From contig NZ_BOVK01000001.1 in assembly GCF_018403685.1 (NCBI RefSeq), positions 29,547-93,546 on the forward strand: 64,000 bases of DNA. Reading direction: 5' to 3'. The position numbers and the translations under genes are program-made. Under the pieces are notes generated by a model that was given only the letters and a program-made list of their open reading frames with translations, made no database searches and was not told the origin of the DNA. This document shows, piece by piece, positions 36,585 to 44,951 of the stretch (within the stretch, counting starts at the first letter, position 1; every line of letters begins with the position of its first letter). This DNA comes from Xylanibacillus composti. GTDB taxonomy: Bacteria; Bacillota; Bacilli; Paenibacillales; K13.

Positions 36585-37721
36585 CTACATGATAACGCCA
36601 GCCGGTTTCCCGATTTTGTCCACGATACCCCGTTCCATTTCTTCCAGCAGCTCGAGCCGTTTCACCATATCGGCTATGAGACTCAGTCTCTTGGAAGCAG
36701 CCAGCTTAAGCGCAAGATTAGCCGTGATATCCCAATTCTTGGACACCTCGTTGAGTTCTTCACAAACACTCTTGGCCATGCCATTCACCAAGCTGTCTGG
36801 AATTTCTGAAATAAATGCGGCGAATCGCCTTCTCTGTCTCGCAATCTGCTTCAATGCCTGACAGTAATAGCTGCGGAACAGATAAGTCGTGCGTTCATCC
36901 ATATTCGATAAATCTAACTGAAGCAAATACTTTCGGAAGGCATGCATAGCTGGAAAACCGCAGGTTTGGCCATGCACCTTCACTTCGCCCAGCATTCTTC
37001 TTCTGCTTTCCATCAGAACAGAAGCCAACAACTCATCCGTAATAGAAAACGTTCGTTCCCCCTGTATTTCGACCCACAGGTGTCGGATACTTCGATGATA
37101 GTCACCGACGATCGGATTAGACATGGGACAATCGGATACCCGTCCATTTCTGACTTCGTTCATGGAAATGGCGCCATCGAAATCGCAATTGGTCATCAAG
37201 TATTTGTCAAACATATAGTATTGCTCAGCTTCTTCGTCATAGCCGGTTATCACAACGGCATGCAAGCCATGTTCGTGCTGGTACGCCTGGTGATAATGCA
37301 TGTGATAAAGATCAACAAAAACCGCCACGGGTCGTCCCTCATCTATGATTTCCCGCAAGCGCCGTTCGGCAGTACGAGGATCATCATGAACATACATTCG
37401 GAAAATCAGTTTATCGGCATGCTGCACCGGCACTTCCTCGCTTTCATTACCCTCGTACAGAGACGTAGCCGGGAAATAAACCGCTGCCAATGAGGAATTC
37501 AACTCCTCCTCCGAAAACTCAACGGAAGCCGAGTAGCGATATAGAAAATTTATCCCGATAAATCCGCTCTCCTCATCAAACATGAAGCTCATATAATCTG
37601 CCAAGATCAGCTGTGGATTCAAGTCCAAATGCTGCAGGAGCGCGCCGTAAGCCGTTGCAAAGCAGTCGTTTACATAAGTCTCATAGTATCGGGGGACATC
37701 CTTCACAATCTGTCTGCCCAT
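36585..37721 (-). CDS. BtrH-like acyltransferase (Cys/His, C39-like N-terminal domain)
   Basis: A 378-residue protein. The N-terminal domain has a nucleophile-like Cys20 in ETYVNDCFATAYGALL, then a long variable part, and the second half-site GRPVAVFVDLYHM with His154 in HEHGLHAVVITGYDEE followed by FDKY; this Cys ... His ... Asp order is that of the BtrH_N/papain-like family. BtrH moves gamma-glutamyl-aminohydroxybutyrate from the ACP to the amine of ribostamycin. The C-terminal 180 residues are helical. The gene comes second in the operon after the ACP, which suits an ACP-dependent acyl transfer; the acceptor is unknown. GGGAAG lies seven bases before the ATG. Confidence 0.68.
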   Translation of the reverse strand: MGRQIVKDVPRYYETYVNDCFATAYGALLQHLDLNPQLILADYMSFMFDEESGFIGINFLYRYSASVEFSEEELNSSLAAVYFPATSLYEGNESEEVPVQHADKLIFRMYVHDDPRTAERRLREIIDEGRPVAVFVDLYHMHYHQAYQHEHGLHAVVITGYDEEAEQYYMFDKYLMTNCDFDGAISMNEVRNGRVSDCPMSNPIVGDYHRSIRHLWVEIQGERTFSITDELLASVLMESRRRMLGEVKVHGQTCGFPAMHAFRKYLLQLDLSNMDERTTYLFRSYYCQALKQIARQRRRFAAFISEIPDSLVNGMAKSVCEELNEVSKNWDITANLALKLAASKRLSLIADMVKRLELLEEMERGIVDKIGKPAGVIM

Positions 37722-38078
37722 TCATCATCTTCCCTTCAGCGTCAAACAAATTTGGCCAATCCCACTTTTTTCTGTCCCCTTCGTTTCCATTTTGGTGCTG
37801 TGAGATTGGCTGTTTCCGATCGTTATTTGTATAAGTAATCATCTTGTAAATCGTCTGTCGTCCGCTCGCATTGTTGTAAGCGCTTCACATCCAGCAGATA
37901 AGGGAACACTGCGCCCCGCTCACAGATTCGCTGGAACAGATGCCTGAAATCGATTCCACGGAAGAACAGATAGAATCAGTCCCTGACTTCAGGGACCGAT
38001 GGATGTTCGTGAATCCGCTCTGTACAATCTGAATGAAAAAATATACGAATTCCCTCCCGTTCGCTGCACCTGGGGGCT
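37722..38078 (-). other. 357-bp gap between the ACP gene and the BtrH-like gene
   Basis: All other junctions of the operon are tight, so this gap stands out. It holds a small hairpin (GTCCCTG-ACTT-CAGGGAC, 37979-37995) and no clear promoter or terminator. One minus-strand frame is open from within the ACP gene to 37885 (78 codons, TTG start at 38121, weak GGAC site). Its last third is rich in Ser and Cys (four Cys: SICSSV, SGICSSE, AQCSLICWM). It could encode a small peptide, be part of a lost gene, or be chance; I do not call a gene. Confidence 0.35.
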
Positions 38079-38339
38079 CTAGGTCAAAGAAGGCTCCAGT
38101 TTCTTCCGAACTATCCCGCAAAGCTTGTCCACGGAGTTCAAGTTGTCTAATAACAATTCCTCGTCGTAGAAATCAACGCCGAACGCCTCTTCGATCTGAA
38201 CGACTACATCCATGCAGCTAATCGAGTCCATGCCGATTTTCGCCAGCGAGTCGTCTCCCGGCATGGCAAATACTTGCTCAGGCGACAGGCGAAACACAGT
38301 AGCGACAATTTCTGAAATTTGCTTGCGAATCTCATCCAT
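38079..38339 (-). CDS. Stand-alone acyl/peptidyl carrier protein
   Basis: An 86-residue carrier protein with four helices. The phosphopantetheine attachment site is Ser39 in IGMDSISCM (G-x-D-S-I), followed by the recognition helix VVVQIEEAFGVDF and the acidic EELLLDNL segment. The ATG at 38339 follows GGGGTGAAGG. It is not the fatty-acid ACP by context: no fab genes are near, and it heads an operon with a BtrH-like transferase, a BtrK-like decarboxylase and an ATP-grasp ligase, as BtrI does in butirosin clusters. It most likely carries an amino-acid-derived acyl group as thioester. Confidence 0.88.
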   Translation of the reverse strand: MDEIRKQISEIVATVFRLSPEQVFAMPGDDSLAKIGMDSISCMDVVVQIEEAFGVDFYDEELLLDNLNSVDKLCGIVRKKLEPSLT

Positions 38340-38419
38340 TAGTCCTTCACCCCCCAATTGTGAATAGGCAGCCGCACACCACCTAAATACGAAATACATC
38401 TGACACCAGACAGCTGATA

Positions 38420-38548
38420 TGTCAAAATAAGTGCAAATGTTACAAATAGTCCGACATCTTTCGGCAACTCTTTACGAAATGTACATTTAGCGTACACGAT
38501 CAAACTCCGCCCAGACTAGATGTCATAAGTCATCACTTATTGTCCAAG
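38420..38548 (-). promoter_or_regulatory. Putative regulated promoter region of the ACP operon
   Basis: On the minus strand a TTGACA hexamer (complement of 38420-38425) lacks a good -10. Upstream lie dyads: ATAAGT-CATC-ACTTAT (38525-38540), and TGTC-N6-GACA close beside it near 38550. Strong -35, weak -10 and dyads upstream are what one expects for activation by the NarL-type regulator encoded just upstream. Positions are visual estimates; no experimental site is known. Confidence 0.4.
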
Positions 38549-38622
38549 TGTCATATTCGACATTCGATAATTAGGAATAACGGATAACTTTATTGACCAA
38601 AAGTCACTGATCGTTATGGTGC

Positions 38623-39285
38623 TTACAAACTAGGCTGCGGTATTTGAACTAATTGATGCTGTACGGCAAATACTACTAACTGGATGCGTGAACGAAGGTT
38701 CAATTTTCTCAAGATCCCCGTTACCGTATTTTTCACCGTCCCTTCCGACATATATAAACATTTTGCTATCTCACGATTTTCCTTGCCTTCTACAATCAGC
38801 TGAATCACCCTCATCTCCCTTTCAGACAAAGAGATATTCAGGTCGGGCTGATGTGCCATGGCATGAAGCTGGTGTACTTGGTCCGTGATGCTGGACAACA
38901 CATCCTTGTGAATAACAGTCAAGCCTTTGGCCGCAATCTTAACCGCCAGAATCAATTCTTCTGACTGTACATCCTTTAAGATATAGCCGTCTGTCCCATT
39001 TTTTAATGCCGTCAGCACATGGTTTTGCGACTTGCTATCAGTCAAGATGACAATACGGATGCCGGAATAGGAACTGCGAATGCCCGATACGCAATCCAGC
39101 TCTTTCATGCCCGGCAAATTGTTGTCCATTATTACGATGTCAGGCTTGACACGTTCGCACATGCGAAGCACTTCATCTGCATCCTTGGCATATCCGGCCA
39201 CTTGAATTTGCTTGTCGCTTTCCAGGATATGCCGAATTCCTTCGCAAACAATTCGCTGATGGTCTGCTAACAATACCTTTATCAT
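38623..39285 (-). CDS. Orphan NarL/FixJ-type response regulator
   Basis: 220 residues from the ATG at 39285, which has the ideal site GGAGGTACGC in front; earlier in-frame starts lack one. The receiver has the phosphoacceptor Asp54 in IVIMDNNLPGM, Thr in VILTDS and Lys in YILKDVQ. The C-terminal LuxR helix-turn-helix is complete (LSEREMRVIQLIVEGKENREIA, then MSEGTVKNTVTGILRKL). No histidine kinase gene is near, so it is an orphan. It lies directly upstream of, and in the same direction as, the ACP operon, with a 280-bp dyad-rich gap, and is the natural candidate for its control. Confidence 0.9.
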   Translation of the reverse strand: MIKVLLADHQRIVCEGIRHILESDKQIQVAGYAKDADEVLRMCERVKPDIVIMDNNLPGMKELDCVSGIRSSYSGIRIVILTDSKSQNHVLTALKNGTDGYILKDVQSEELILAVKIAAKGLTVIHKDVLSSITDQVHQLHAMAHQPDLNISLSEREMRVIQLIVEGKENREIAKCLYMSEGTVKNTVTGILRKLNLRSRIQLVVFAVQHQLVQIPQPSL

Positions 39286-39426
39286 GCGTACCTCCATTCC
39301 ACTTCCTGATTTAATTTTCCTTAAACTCAAGTACTCGTGCTGGTATTCACGTCCCTTCTGTCGAAAAGATCAGGAAACCGACATCCTCACGGTACATAAA
39401 AGTTCCTTCCTGTACCCTCAGCAGCT

Positions 39427-40026
39427 CTAAAGGTCAAATTCGTTCAGCGAAAGCCCTTTTCGACCCTGAAACGTTTGAAGATATGCACGAAAAAAACGGG
39501 TCTTCTTTCCATCTGCTTTCTGTAAGCGCTTACCCGGGAGCAATTGATGAAACCAGTCGGCAGCCTCGCTGTCACCGTTCTCGTCAAACTCAATTTCTAT
39601 CTCGTAATCGATGTTTCCCAGGTAGCTGCTCTTGTCCAAATCTATGCGAATGTGATCGCTGACATGGCAGCTTCTTCTCTCGGTCAATAATGGAAAGGTA
39701 AGCATGGCTCTATGCCCGTCCAATGAAGGGAAGTGATGGCCCAAATCAATATACGATGGCAATGATTCAAGCGGAAAACGCCATTCTTTCTTCGCCTTGT
39801 ATGCATGTGTCTCTTCCACCGGTTGCTTAATTTCGAGCGTCAAGCTGTCCTCAAACTGTCGAACTCGCAGCGTAATGTCCTGCTCCTTGAGTGATAAATC
39901 AGCCGTGTCATAATAATAATTCATCTGTATGTGGGAGATAGTCTTCATTCCGGCAAGGAGAGGATGCCGGCATAAATTATCATACTCCTCCTTCGTCAAC
40001 AGTGATTTCAGTTCCCTCTCTATCAA
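39427..40026 (-). CDS. CYTH-domain protein (YjbK-like)
   Basis: A 199-residue protein of the CYTH (adenylate cyclase class IV / thiamine triphosphatase) superfamily, which binds triphosphate groups inside a beta tunnel. The signature E-x-E-x-K is seen as IERELK at the N-terminus; MNYYYDT, ITLRVRQ, LTLEIKQP, HIRIDLDKS, DYEIEIEF and KTRFFRAYL continue the alternating charged strands. The TTG at 40026, with AAAGGGCG upstream, gives the standard N-terminus. A GTG at 40062 is possible but has no spaced ribosome binding site. In Bacillus the homolog is linked with inorganic-polyphosphate or nucleotide metabolism. Confidence 0.85.
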   Translation of the reverse strand: MIERELKSLLTKEEYDNLCRHPLLAGMKTISHIQMNYYYDTADLSLKEQDITLRVRQFEDSLTLEIKQPVEETHAYKAKKEWRFPLESLPSYIDLGHHFPSLDGHRAMLTFPLLTERRSCHVSDHIRIDLDKSSYLGNIDYEIEIEFDENGDSEAADWFHQLLPGKRLQKADGKKTRFFRAYLQTFQGRKGLSLNEFDL

Positions 40027-40144
40027 ATGACATCGCCCTTTCCAATCGGCAGTAGAGCTCACTCCATTTTATTTGTTATTCTCCTATCATATCATAAATT
40101 TGTTTTCTGACAATTCCAAATCATGTGTGAAGTGTCGCGATGCT

Positions 40145-40447
40145 CTATTGCAGCTGGAACCGTTCTACCTGATCCCTATGCCCCTCCTCCAGCAATATCT
40201 CCTTTTGCCGGGAACCGATTAGATCAAAATGCGGGTATCGATCACGATAATGGATGTATCGCGGATTCAAGTGATGGGATTCGCACCACGCCTTGAGCTT
40301 CTGCAGGTTTGCACAGCCGACCTTCGTGATGGTGCGGAATTCAGGGAAGCGAGTTTCATACCAATAATGCGTCAGGAATGCAATTTCCCCTGCAAGCACT
40401 TTTCGTTTCCATGCCTCAAGCTCTTCTCTGCTTACACCGAATGCCAT
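40145..40447 (-). CDS. Conserved small protein, YneQ-like
   Basis: A 100-residue soluble protein beginning MAFGVSREELEAWKRKVLAGEIAFLTHYW and ending with YPHFDLIGSRQKEILLEEGH. From memory this resembles Bacillus subtilis YneQ, whose function is unknown. The ATG at 40447 is preceded by AAGGG at seven bases. The central VGCANLQKLKAWCESHHL could be a small helical hairpin. No links to neighbours are evident. Confidence 0.7.
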   Translation of the reverse strand: MAFGVSREELEAWKRKVLAGEIAFLTHYWYETRFPEFRTITKVGCANLQKLKAWCESHHLNPRYIHYRDRYPHFDLIGSRQKEILLEEGHRDQVERFQLQ

Positions 40448-40580
40448 GTAATAGCCCTTCCATCTTTTTTTCACCCATTATATCAAAATGCAGGAATTTC
40501 GACATCCTCTGCTTTTATAAGCTGCAGGCGAATCTCCGTTTCCCTTCCCCAATACGATCCATATGCAAGTGATGCACACA

Positions 40581-40614
40581 AAAGCCGGGGCCCTGGATAT
40601 CCAAGACTCCGGCT
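40581..40614 (-). terminator. Terminator after glycosidase-like paralog 2
   Basis: The stem AGCCGG/CCGGCT encloses a TGGATATCCA palindrome and is followed on the minus strand by TTTTGTGTG, ten bases beyond the stop. Confidence 0.65.
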
Positions 40615-40623
40615 GTCCGAACA

Positions 40624-42687
40624 TTATTGCAACACGATGGCTTCGAACAAGTTTAGCTTCGGAATGACAAGCTCTGTATATGCTCCTTTTTGCTCCAGCG
40701 TTATTCGTTCTGCACCATGCAAGGCAATAGCTTCCTGCCAACTCCCCCGAATCCGAAGACGAATGAGATGCAAAGGAATGGTCTCGGTAAGCGGCTTTCC
40801 TCCCACGCGCCCCGTAGCATTGAGCAAATGGATCAAGAAGCCTCCTGCTTCCCGCCGGGCAATCGTCACCTCTACCGAACGAGGAGCATCTGTATCCATA
40901 AGCAACTCCCCTATAGCATCACGAATGAGGCTGTCTATCACCGAGCGGTACTCATCGATGCCCATCTCGTAGTAGCCTTTGTCGATCGCCCACGGCAAAT
41001 AAGCAACGCCTCCCTGACCGTGGCGGAGTAGGTGCAAGCCTTTGTGCTCCCCGGTCGTTTCCCAGTATGAAAATTCAGGTGTCGTGTTAGTCAGTGGCGG
41101 TACAATGGCCAAATCTTCTGTATGGGAAGTCGATGCCGCTGTCGGTACAGCTACCAAATCTCCATATCCCATCAGCAAATCCGTATCCTGCAGCTCACTG
41201 AATAAGTCGGCTTGCTCAATCGTCCAGTAGGTGCCCTTAACTGGCGGGGATGCCAACGCAAACCCGGACAGGCAGCGAAGTATGTTTCCCTCCTTGCGCG
41301 GGTATCCGTCCTGGTCATAGAATCCCGTTTCGCCTGTGACGATCAGGCGGCCGCCGCCCTCCACATACCGATCCAGCTCAGCTGCCGCTTCGTCGCTAAG
41401 AATGGCTATGTTCGGCAGGGCAATGCATGCATAGCGAGTTAAATCCTCCTCCGTCAGCCTCGCTTCATGCAACACGGTGAATGGCGTATGATTTTCGACC
41501 ATCATCTCGTACATCCCGCGATAATGATGCTGCCAGCGCTCGCTGGAACGCTCTCGCCCGTAATAATCGACGGTGCGCTTGGAATAAACAACGGCCACCT
41601 GGGCTATTGGCTTCATCTGCTCATATTCCTGCGCATGGTCAGCCAGAAAAGTCATCACATGTCGTATGCTTTCCAGGGCCTTCCTGTCATGCTGCTGCGA
41701 ATCGCCGCTGAAAGCAATAGCGGGCGACCCGCCGTTGGCTGCGATTTGAATCAGATCGTATCCGATTTGCGCAGGTGGCTGAGCCGCTCTACGGTGAAAG
41801 ATCGTTTTCGAGTGACTGAGAATAATGGCTGTATGGCTGAAATGGCTGCCAAGCTTGACTTCCTCCCCAGCCCAATAAATCCATCGCGGAAACGGCCGAT
41901 CCAGAAAGTTAAAGGCTTCCGCTGTAATGCATGCGGTATGCTTGGCCATCTCTGCCTCATGCCAACCAGCCTCCCGAATCCCGGCATGCTCGTCATCCGT
42001 CAAGCGAGTATCGATCGTGAGTACGGTTCCCGGAGATTGTTCGGCAATGAAGGCACTTAAGCGTCTGGTGTAATCGGACAGTTGTGCATATCGATATTGG
42101 ACAAAAGCACGCCAAGCGGGATCATCCCAGTTTTCATTCTCCGGGATCTCATAGCCTGTCGCTTGCAAGAACTTCTGTTTGCAGCGTTGACAGTAGCAGC
42201 GATTATAGTTGTAGGCGTTATAGAAAATCCCGTCTATCTCGTAGCGTTCAAGCAGCTCGCCGACTACCTTGAAGTTGTACTCTTCCCAGTATGGACCGCT
42301 AGGGCAGGTCTGCAGCATGTCCCAATGAGTTGGCACTTCCCCGTCACGGGTGCGTCTGAACCAATCCGGATGCTCCTCCAGCACTCTGGGAAAGCTCTTG
42401 CTTACGTCCATGCGGACCAGCACCTTCATGCCTCTCGCGTGCGCCGCCTGCAGCACTTCTCCCAAGTAATCAAAGTCCATATATTCATTCACTGTCTGAT
42501 AAGGATGGTCAGTCGGATACCAGGCAACGATTCCCCCGCCGTTAATCAGCATGACATTAGCGCCGAACGATGCCGCCTGATCAACCAGTTCCTCTACCTT
42601 CATGTTTTTGGCATCGATTTTGCGCAAATTGGGCTGAAACAAACGAAATGGCCGCTTCCAAAAGGCCAGGCGTTCTTCCGTACTCAA
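40624..42687 (-). CDS. Glycosidase-like protein (GHL6 / beta-galactosidase-trimerisation type), paralog 2
   Basis: A 687-residue protein started by TTG after GGGGGAG. The same domain order as at 25295: barrel-like N-terminal half (FRLFQPNLRKIDAKN, LINGGGIVAWYPTD, VLVRMDVSKSF, DGIFYNAYNYNRCYCQRCKQKF with the C-x-C-x2-C motif), Rossmann-type middle domain (VAVVYSKRTVDYYG, CIALPNIAIL, GGRLIVTGETG), beta-rich end. A wall- or plant-derived glycan is a guess only. It is divergent from an AraC regulator and an MFS transporter gene, so this paralog probably acts on a sugar that enters through that transporter. No signal peptide. Confidence 0.75.
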   Translation of the reverse strand: MSTEERLAFWKRPFRLFQPNLRKIDAKNMKVEELVDQAASFGANVMLINGGGIVAWYPTDHPYQTVNEYMDFDYLGEVLQAAHARGMKVLVRMDVSKSFPRVLEEHPDWFRRTRDGEVPTHWDMLQTCPSGPYWEEYNFKVVGELLERYEIDGIFYNAYNYNRCYCQRCKQKFLQATGYEIPENENWDDPAWRAFVQYRYAQLSDYTRRLSAFIAEQSPGTVLTIDTRLTDDEHAGIREAGWHEAEMAKHTACITAEAFNFLDRPFPRWIYWAGEEVKLGSHFSHTAIILSHSKTIFHRRAAQPPAQIGYDLIQIAANGGSPAIAFSGDSQQHDRKALESIRHVMTFLADHAQEYEQMKPIAQVAVVYSKRTVDYYGRERSSERWQHHYRGMYEMMVENHTPFTVLHEARLTEEDLTRYACIALPNIAILSDEAAAELDRYVEGGGRLIVTGETGFYDQDGYPRKEGNILRCLSGFALASPPVKGTYWTIEQADLFSELQDTDLLMGYGDLVAVPTAASTSHTEDLAIVPPLTNTTPEFSYWETTGEHKGLHLLRHGQGGVAYLPWAIDKGYYEMGIDEYRSVIDSLIRDAIGELLMDTDAPRSVEVTIARREAGGFLIHLLNATGRVGGKPLTETIPLHLIRLRIRGSWQEAIALHGAERITLEQKGAYTELVIPKLNLFEAIVLQ

Positions 42688-42731
42688 GCCAACTCCCCCT
42701 ATACATATGGATTATTCTTAATTAGCATAAG

Positions 42732-42792
42732 GGTTCAATCGCATAAAAACCATAGATGAACCTATGACACCTGTAACATTCTACGATATACT
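42732..42792 (+). promoter_or_regulatory. AraC-gene promoter and dyads in the divergent intergenic region
   Basis: The -35 ATGACA (42764-42769) is 17 bp from the -10 TATACT (42787-42792). Two overlapping dyads precede it: GGTTCA...TGAACC (from 42732) and CATAG-N6-CTATG (42751-42766). They could bind the AraC protein and control both directions. Confidence 0.45.
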
Positions 42793-42826
42793 TTAGGAAG
42801 CAAACCATGATCAGAGGTGAGATTCC

Positions 42827-43597
42827 GTGATAACGCTCCATTCCGCATATTCTCATGACTATGACATTCACTGGCAGCTGCAAGAAGCGCCGACACCGTA
42901 CAATATCTTTTTATTTCTGACTTCCGGGGAGCTCGAATATAGGGTGAACGGCGAACGGGTTCTCCTGCAAAAGGATGACGTGCTGTTCATCCCGCAAGGC
43001 GCGCTGCGCAGCGGAAAAGCGATCGATTACCATCATCGGTATGTGGCACATTTCCAATATGATTCCGCTGACGAAATCATTCCGCTTCTTGAACAGAAAC
43101 AGCATCGCAAAGTTCACGTCCATCACGCCGCATACTTGAAGCAGCGATTCGCTCAATTGAACCAGCAGTGGATGAGCAAGCAGCCTTATTATGAGGCAGT
43201 CTGTCACGGTATCATGATGGAGATGCTCAGCCTTTACAATCGGGAGGCAGACACAGATTGGGTATCCTCCCGCCAGCTTTCGCTGACGAATGAAGTACGC
43301 GATTACATCCTGAAGCATTACCGAAAGACGATAAGGATGTCTGATTTGGCCAATCTTACCGGACGAACACCGAACTACATTAGCACGGTATTCAAAGAAA
43401 TTACCGGTCAATCGCCGATTGCCTATCAGCAAGCCGTTCGAATCGGGGAAGCGAGAGAAATGCTGTTGAATACAGAACGAACTGTCGGGGAAGTTGCCGA
43501 GTATTTGGGGTATAGCGATCCATTTTACTTTCACCGGGTGTTCAAGAAGCTGACGGGCATGTCTCCCTCTGCATTCGCCAAGGAATATCGCTCCTGA
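42827..43597 (+). CDS. AraC-family transcriptional regulator
   Basis: A 256-residue regulator. The N-terminal cupin-like part (GELEYRVNGERVLLQKDDVLFIPQG) binds an effector, probably a sugar. The C-terminal double helix-turn-helix begins TNEVRDYILKHYRKTIRMSDLANLTGRTPNYISTVFK and closes with the signature GYSDPFYFHRVFKKLTGMSPSAFAKEYR. The start is GTG with AGAGGTGAG upstream. It is divergent from glycosidase-like paralog 2 and upstream of the MFS gene, which it likely both controls. Confidence 0.93.
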   Translation: MITLHSAYSHDYDIHWQLQEAPTPYNIFLFLTSGELEYRVNGERVLLQKDDVLFIPQGALRSGKAIDYHHRYVAHFQYDSADEIIPLLEQKQHRKVHVHHAAYLKQRFAQLNQQWMSKQPYYEAVCHGIMMEMLSLYNREADTDWVSSRQLSLTNEVRDYILKHYRKTIRMSDLANLTGRTPNYISTVFKEITGQSPIAYQQAVRIGEAREMLLNTERTVGEVAEYLGYSDPFYFHRVFKKLTGMSPSAFAKEYRS

Positions 43598-43707
43598 TCA
43601 AATTATCATGGGATTGTGTCGGATTTTTTAAGAAGTTCCGCTCAAACAAGTTCGGCACCTGCCGGTCTATGTTACAATTGGGTTATTTCAATGTAAAGGG
43701 ATTGTAA

Positions 43708-44922
43708 ATGATGAGGCGACTAACCAGACTTGATCCTTTGACCCAATTGAAATACTTTAATTTTTTTATGTATGGCTCCTGGTCGATGTTAAACCCATAC
43801 CTGCCCTTATATTTTCAAGATGCAGGCTTCCAGAGCATGCAGATCGGCATTTTGATGTCAGTTGGTCCGCTAATCTCTCTGCTCGCTAATCCGTTCTGGG
43901 GATATTGGAGCGACCGCACGCAAAATCCGCGGTTGATTTTGATCATCATGCTCATTTGCAACATTGCGACCAGTCAGATGTACTTTCAATCGAACCAGTT
44001 TTCGATTGTCTTTTCCTTAATGCTGCTGTTTTATTTTTTTCAGACAGCCTTGAATCCGATCTCGAACAGCCTGACGCTCTATGCGATTGAGAACACGCCT
44101 TATCAATTCGGCACATTCCGGTTATGGGGCTCGGTGGGCTTTGCAGTCATGGCGCTTGTGTCCAGTCCCGTAATTGCTTATTTCGGCATTGACAATCTGG
44201 GGTTTCTATATGGAAGCTTTGTCGTGCTGACCCTGTTCCTCAGCTTCGGGCTGCCGAATCAAGCCAAGCAGGGCAAAAAAACAACGTTCCCAAGGGAAGA
44301 TTTCAGAAAGCTGATGACCAGCGGCTTGTTTGTCTGTTTCCTTCTGCTTTCCATCATCATCAACACGCCTAATCGCATGAACTCCATATTCATCTCCGTT
44401 TATATTAGCGGTATGGGCGGGAATGAAGTTATGGTCGGCTGGTCCTGGTTTATTGCCGCTGCCCTGGAAGTGCCGCTGTTCCTGATACTTGACAAGTATC
44501 TGAAGCTTACAGAGCGCGCCATGTTCGGGCTAATGGCAGCAGTCTGTGCGCTGTATACGGTTCGTTGGATTCTCATGGGCATAGCGGTATCACCGTATCA
44601 TGTCGTATGGATTCAGCTGCTGCACGGCTTTACGTTCGGGATTACCTTCTATACCGGCACGCAGATATGCAATTTCCTGGTGCCGAAGTCTGTGCGCAAT
44701 ACGGGGCAGGCCATCTACGGCCTGTGCTGGATGGGGATTTCCGGCATCGTCAGCGGATTGCTCGGCGGCTGGGTCTATGACCAGCTGGGCGCCGAACGCA
44801 TGTATGTCATTTCCGCTGTCATGGCGGCAGTGGGTACAACAGGGTTCTTCATCATATGGAGGCATTTCCGCGACAAATCGCCGGATCATGAATCGGAATC
44901 TGGCAGCGCTTCGGCGGGATGA
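43708..44922 (+). CDS. MFS transporter (LacY/HcaT-like)
   Basis: A 404-residue protein with 12 predicted membrane segments. The N-terminal KYFNFFMYGSWSMLNPYLPLYF and the loop GYWSDRTQNPRLIL (motif A-like) place it among the oligosaccharide/nucleoside/phenylpropionate symporters. AAAGGGATTGTAA precedes the ATG. It is 110 bp downstream of the AraC gene. The context suggests proton-driven uptake of a sugar or glycoside then processed by paralog 2. Confidence 0.88.
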   Translation: MMRRLTRLDPLTQLKYFNFFMYGSWSMLNPYLPLYFQDAGFQSMQIGILMSVGPLISLLANPFWGYWSDRTQNPRLILIIMLICNIATSQMYFQSNQFSIVFSLMLLFYFFQTALNPISNSLTLYAIENTPYQFGTFRLWGSVGFAVMALVSSPVIAYFGIDNLGFLYGSFVVLTLFLSFGLPNQAKQGKKTTFPREDFRKLMTSGLFVCFLLLSIIINTPNRMNSIFISVYISGMGGNEVMVGWSWFIAAALEVPLFLILDKYLKLTERAMFGLMAAVCALYTVRWILMGIAVSPYHVVWIQLLHGFTFGITFYTGTQICNFLVPKSVRNTGQAIYGLCWMGISGIVSGLLGGWVYDQLGAERMYVISAVMAAVGTTGFFIIWRHFRDKSPDHESESGSASAG

Positions 44923-44951
44923 ATCAGGCGGCTTGATCCCCCCGCTTTTGC

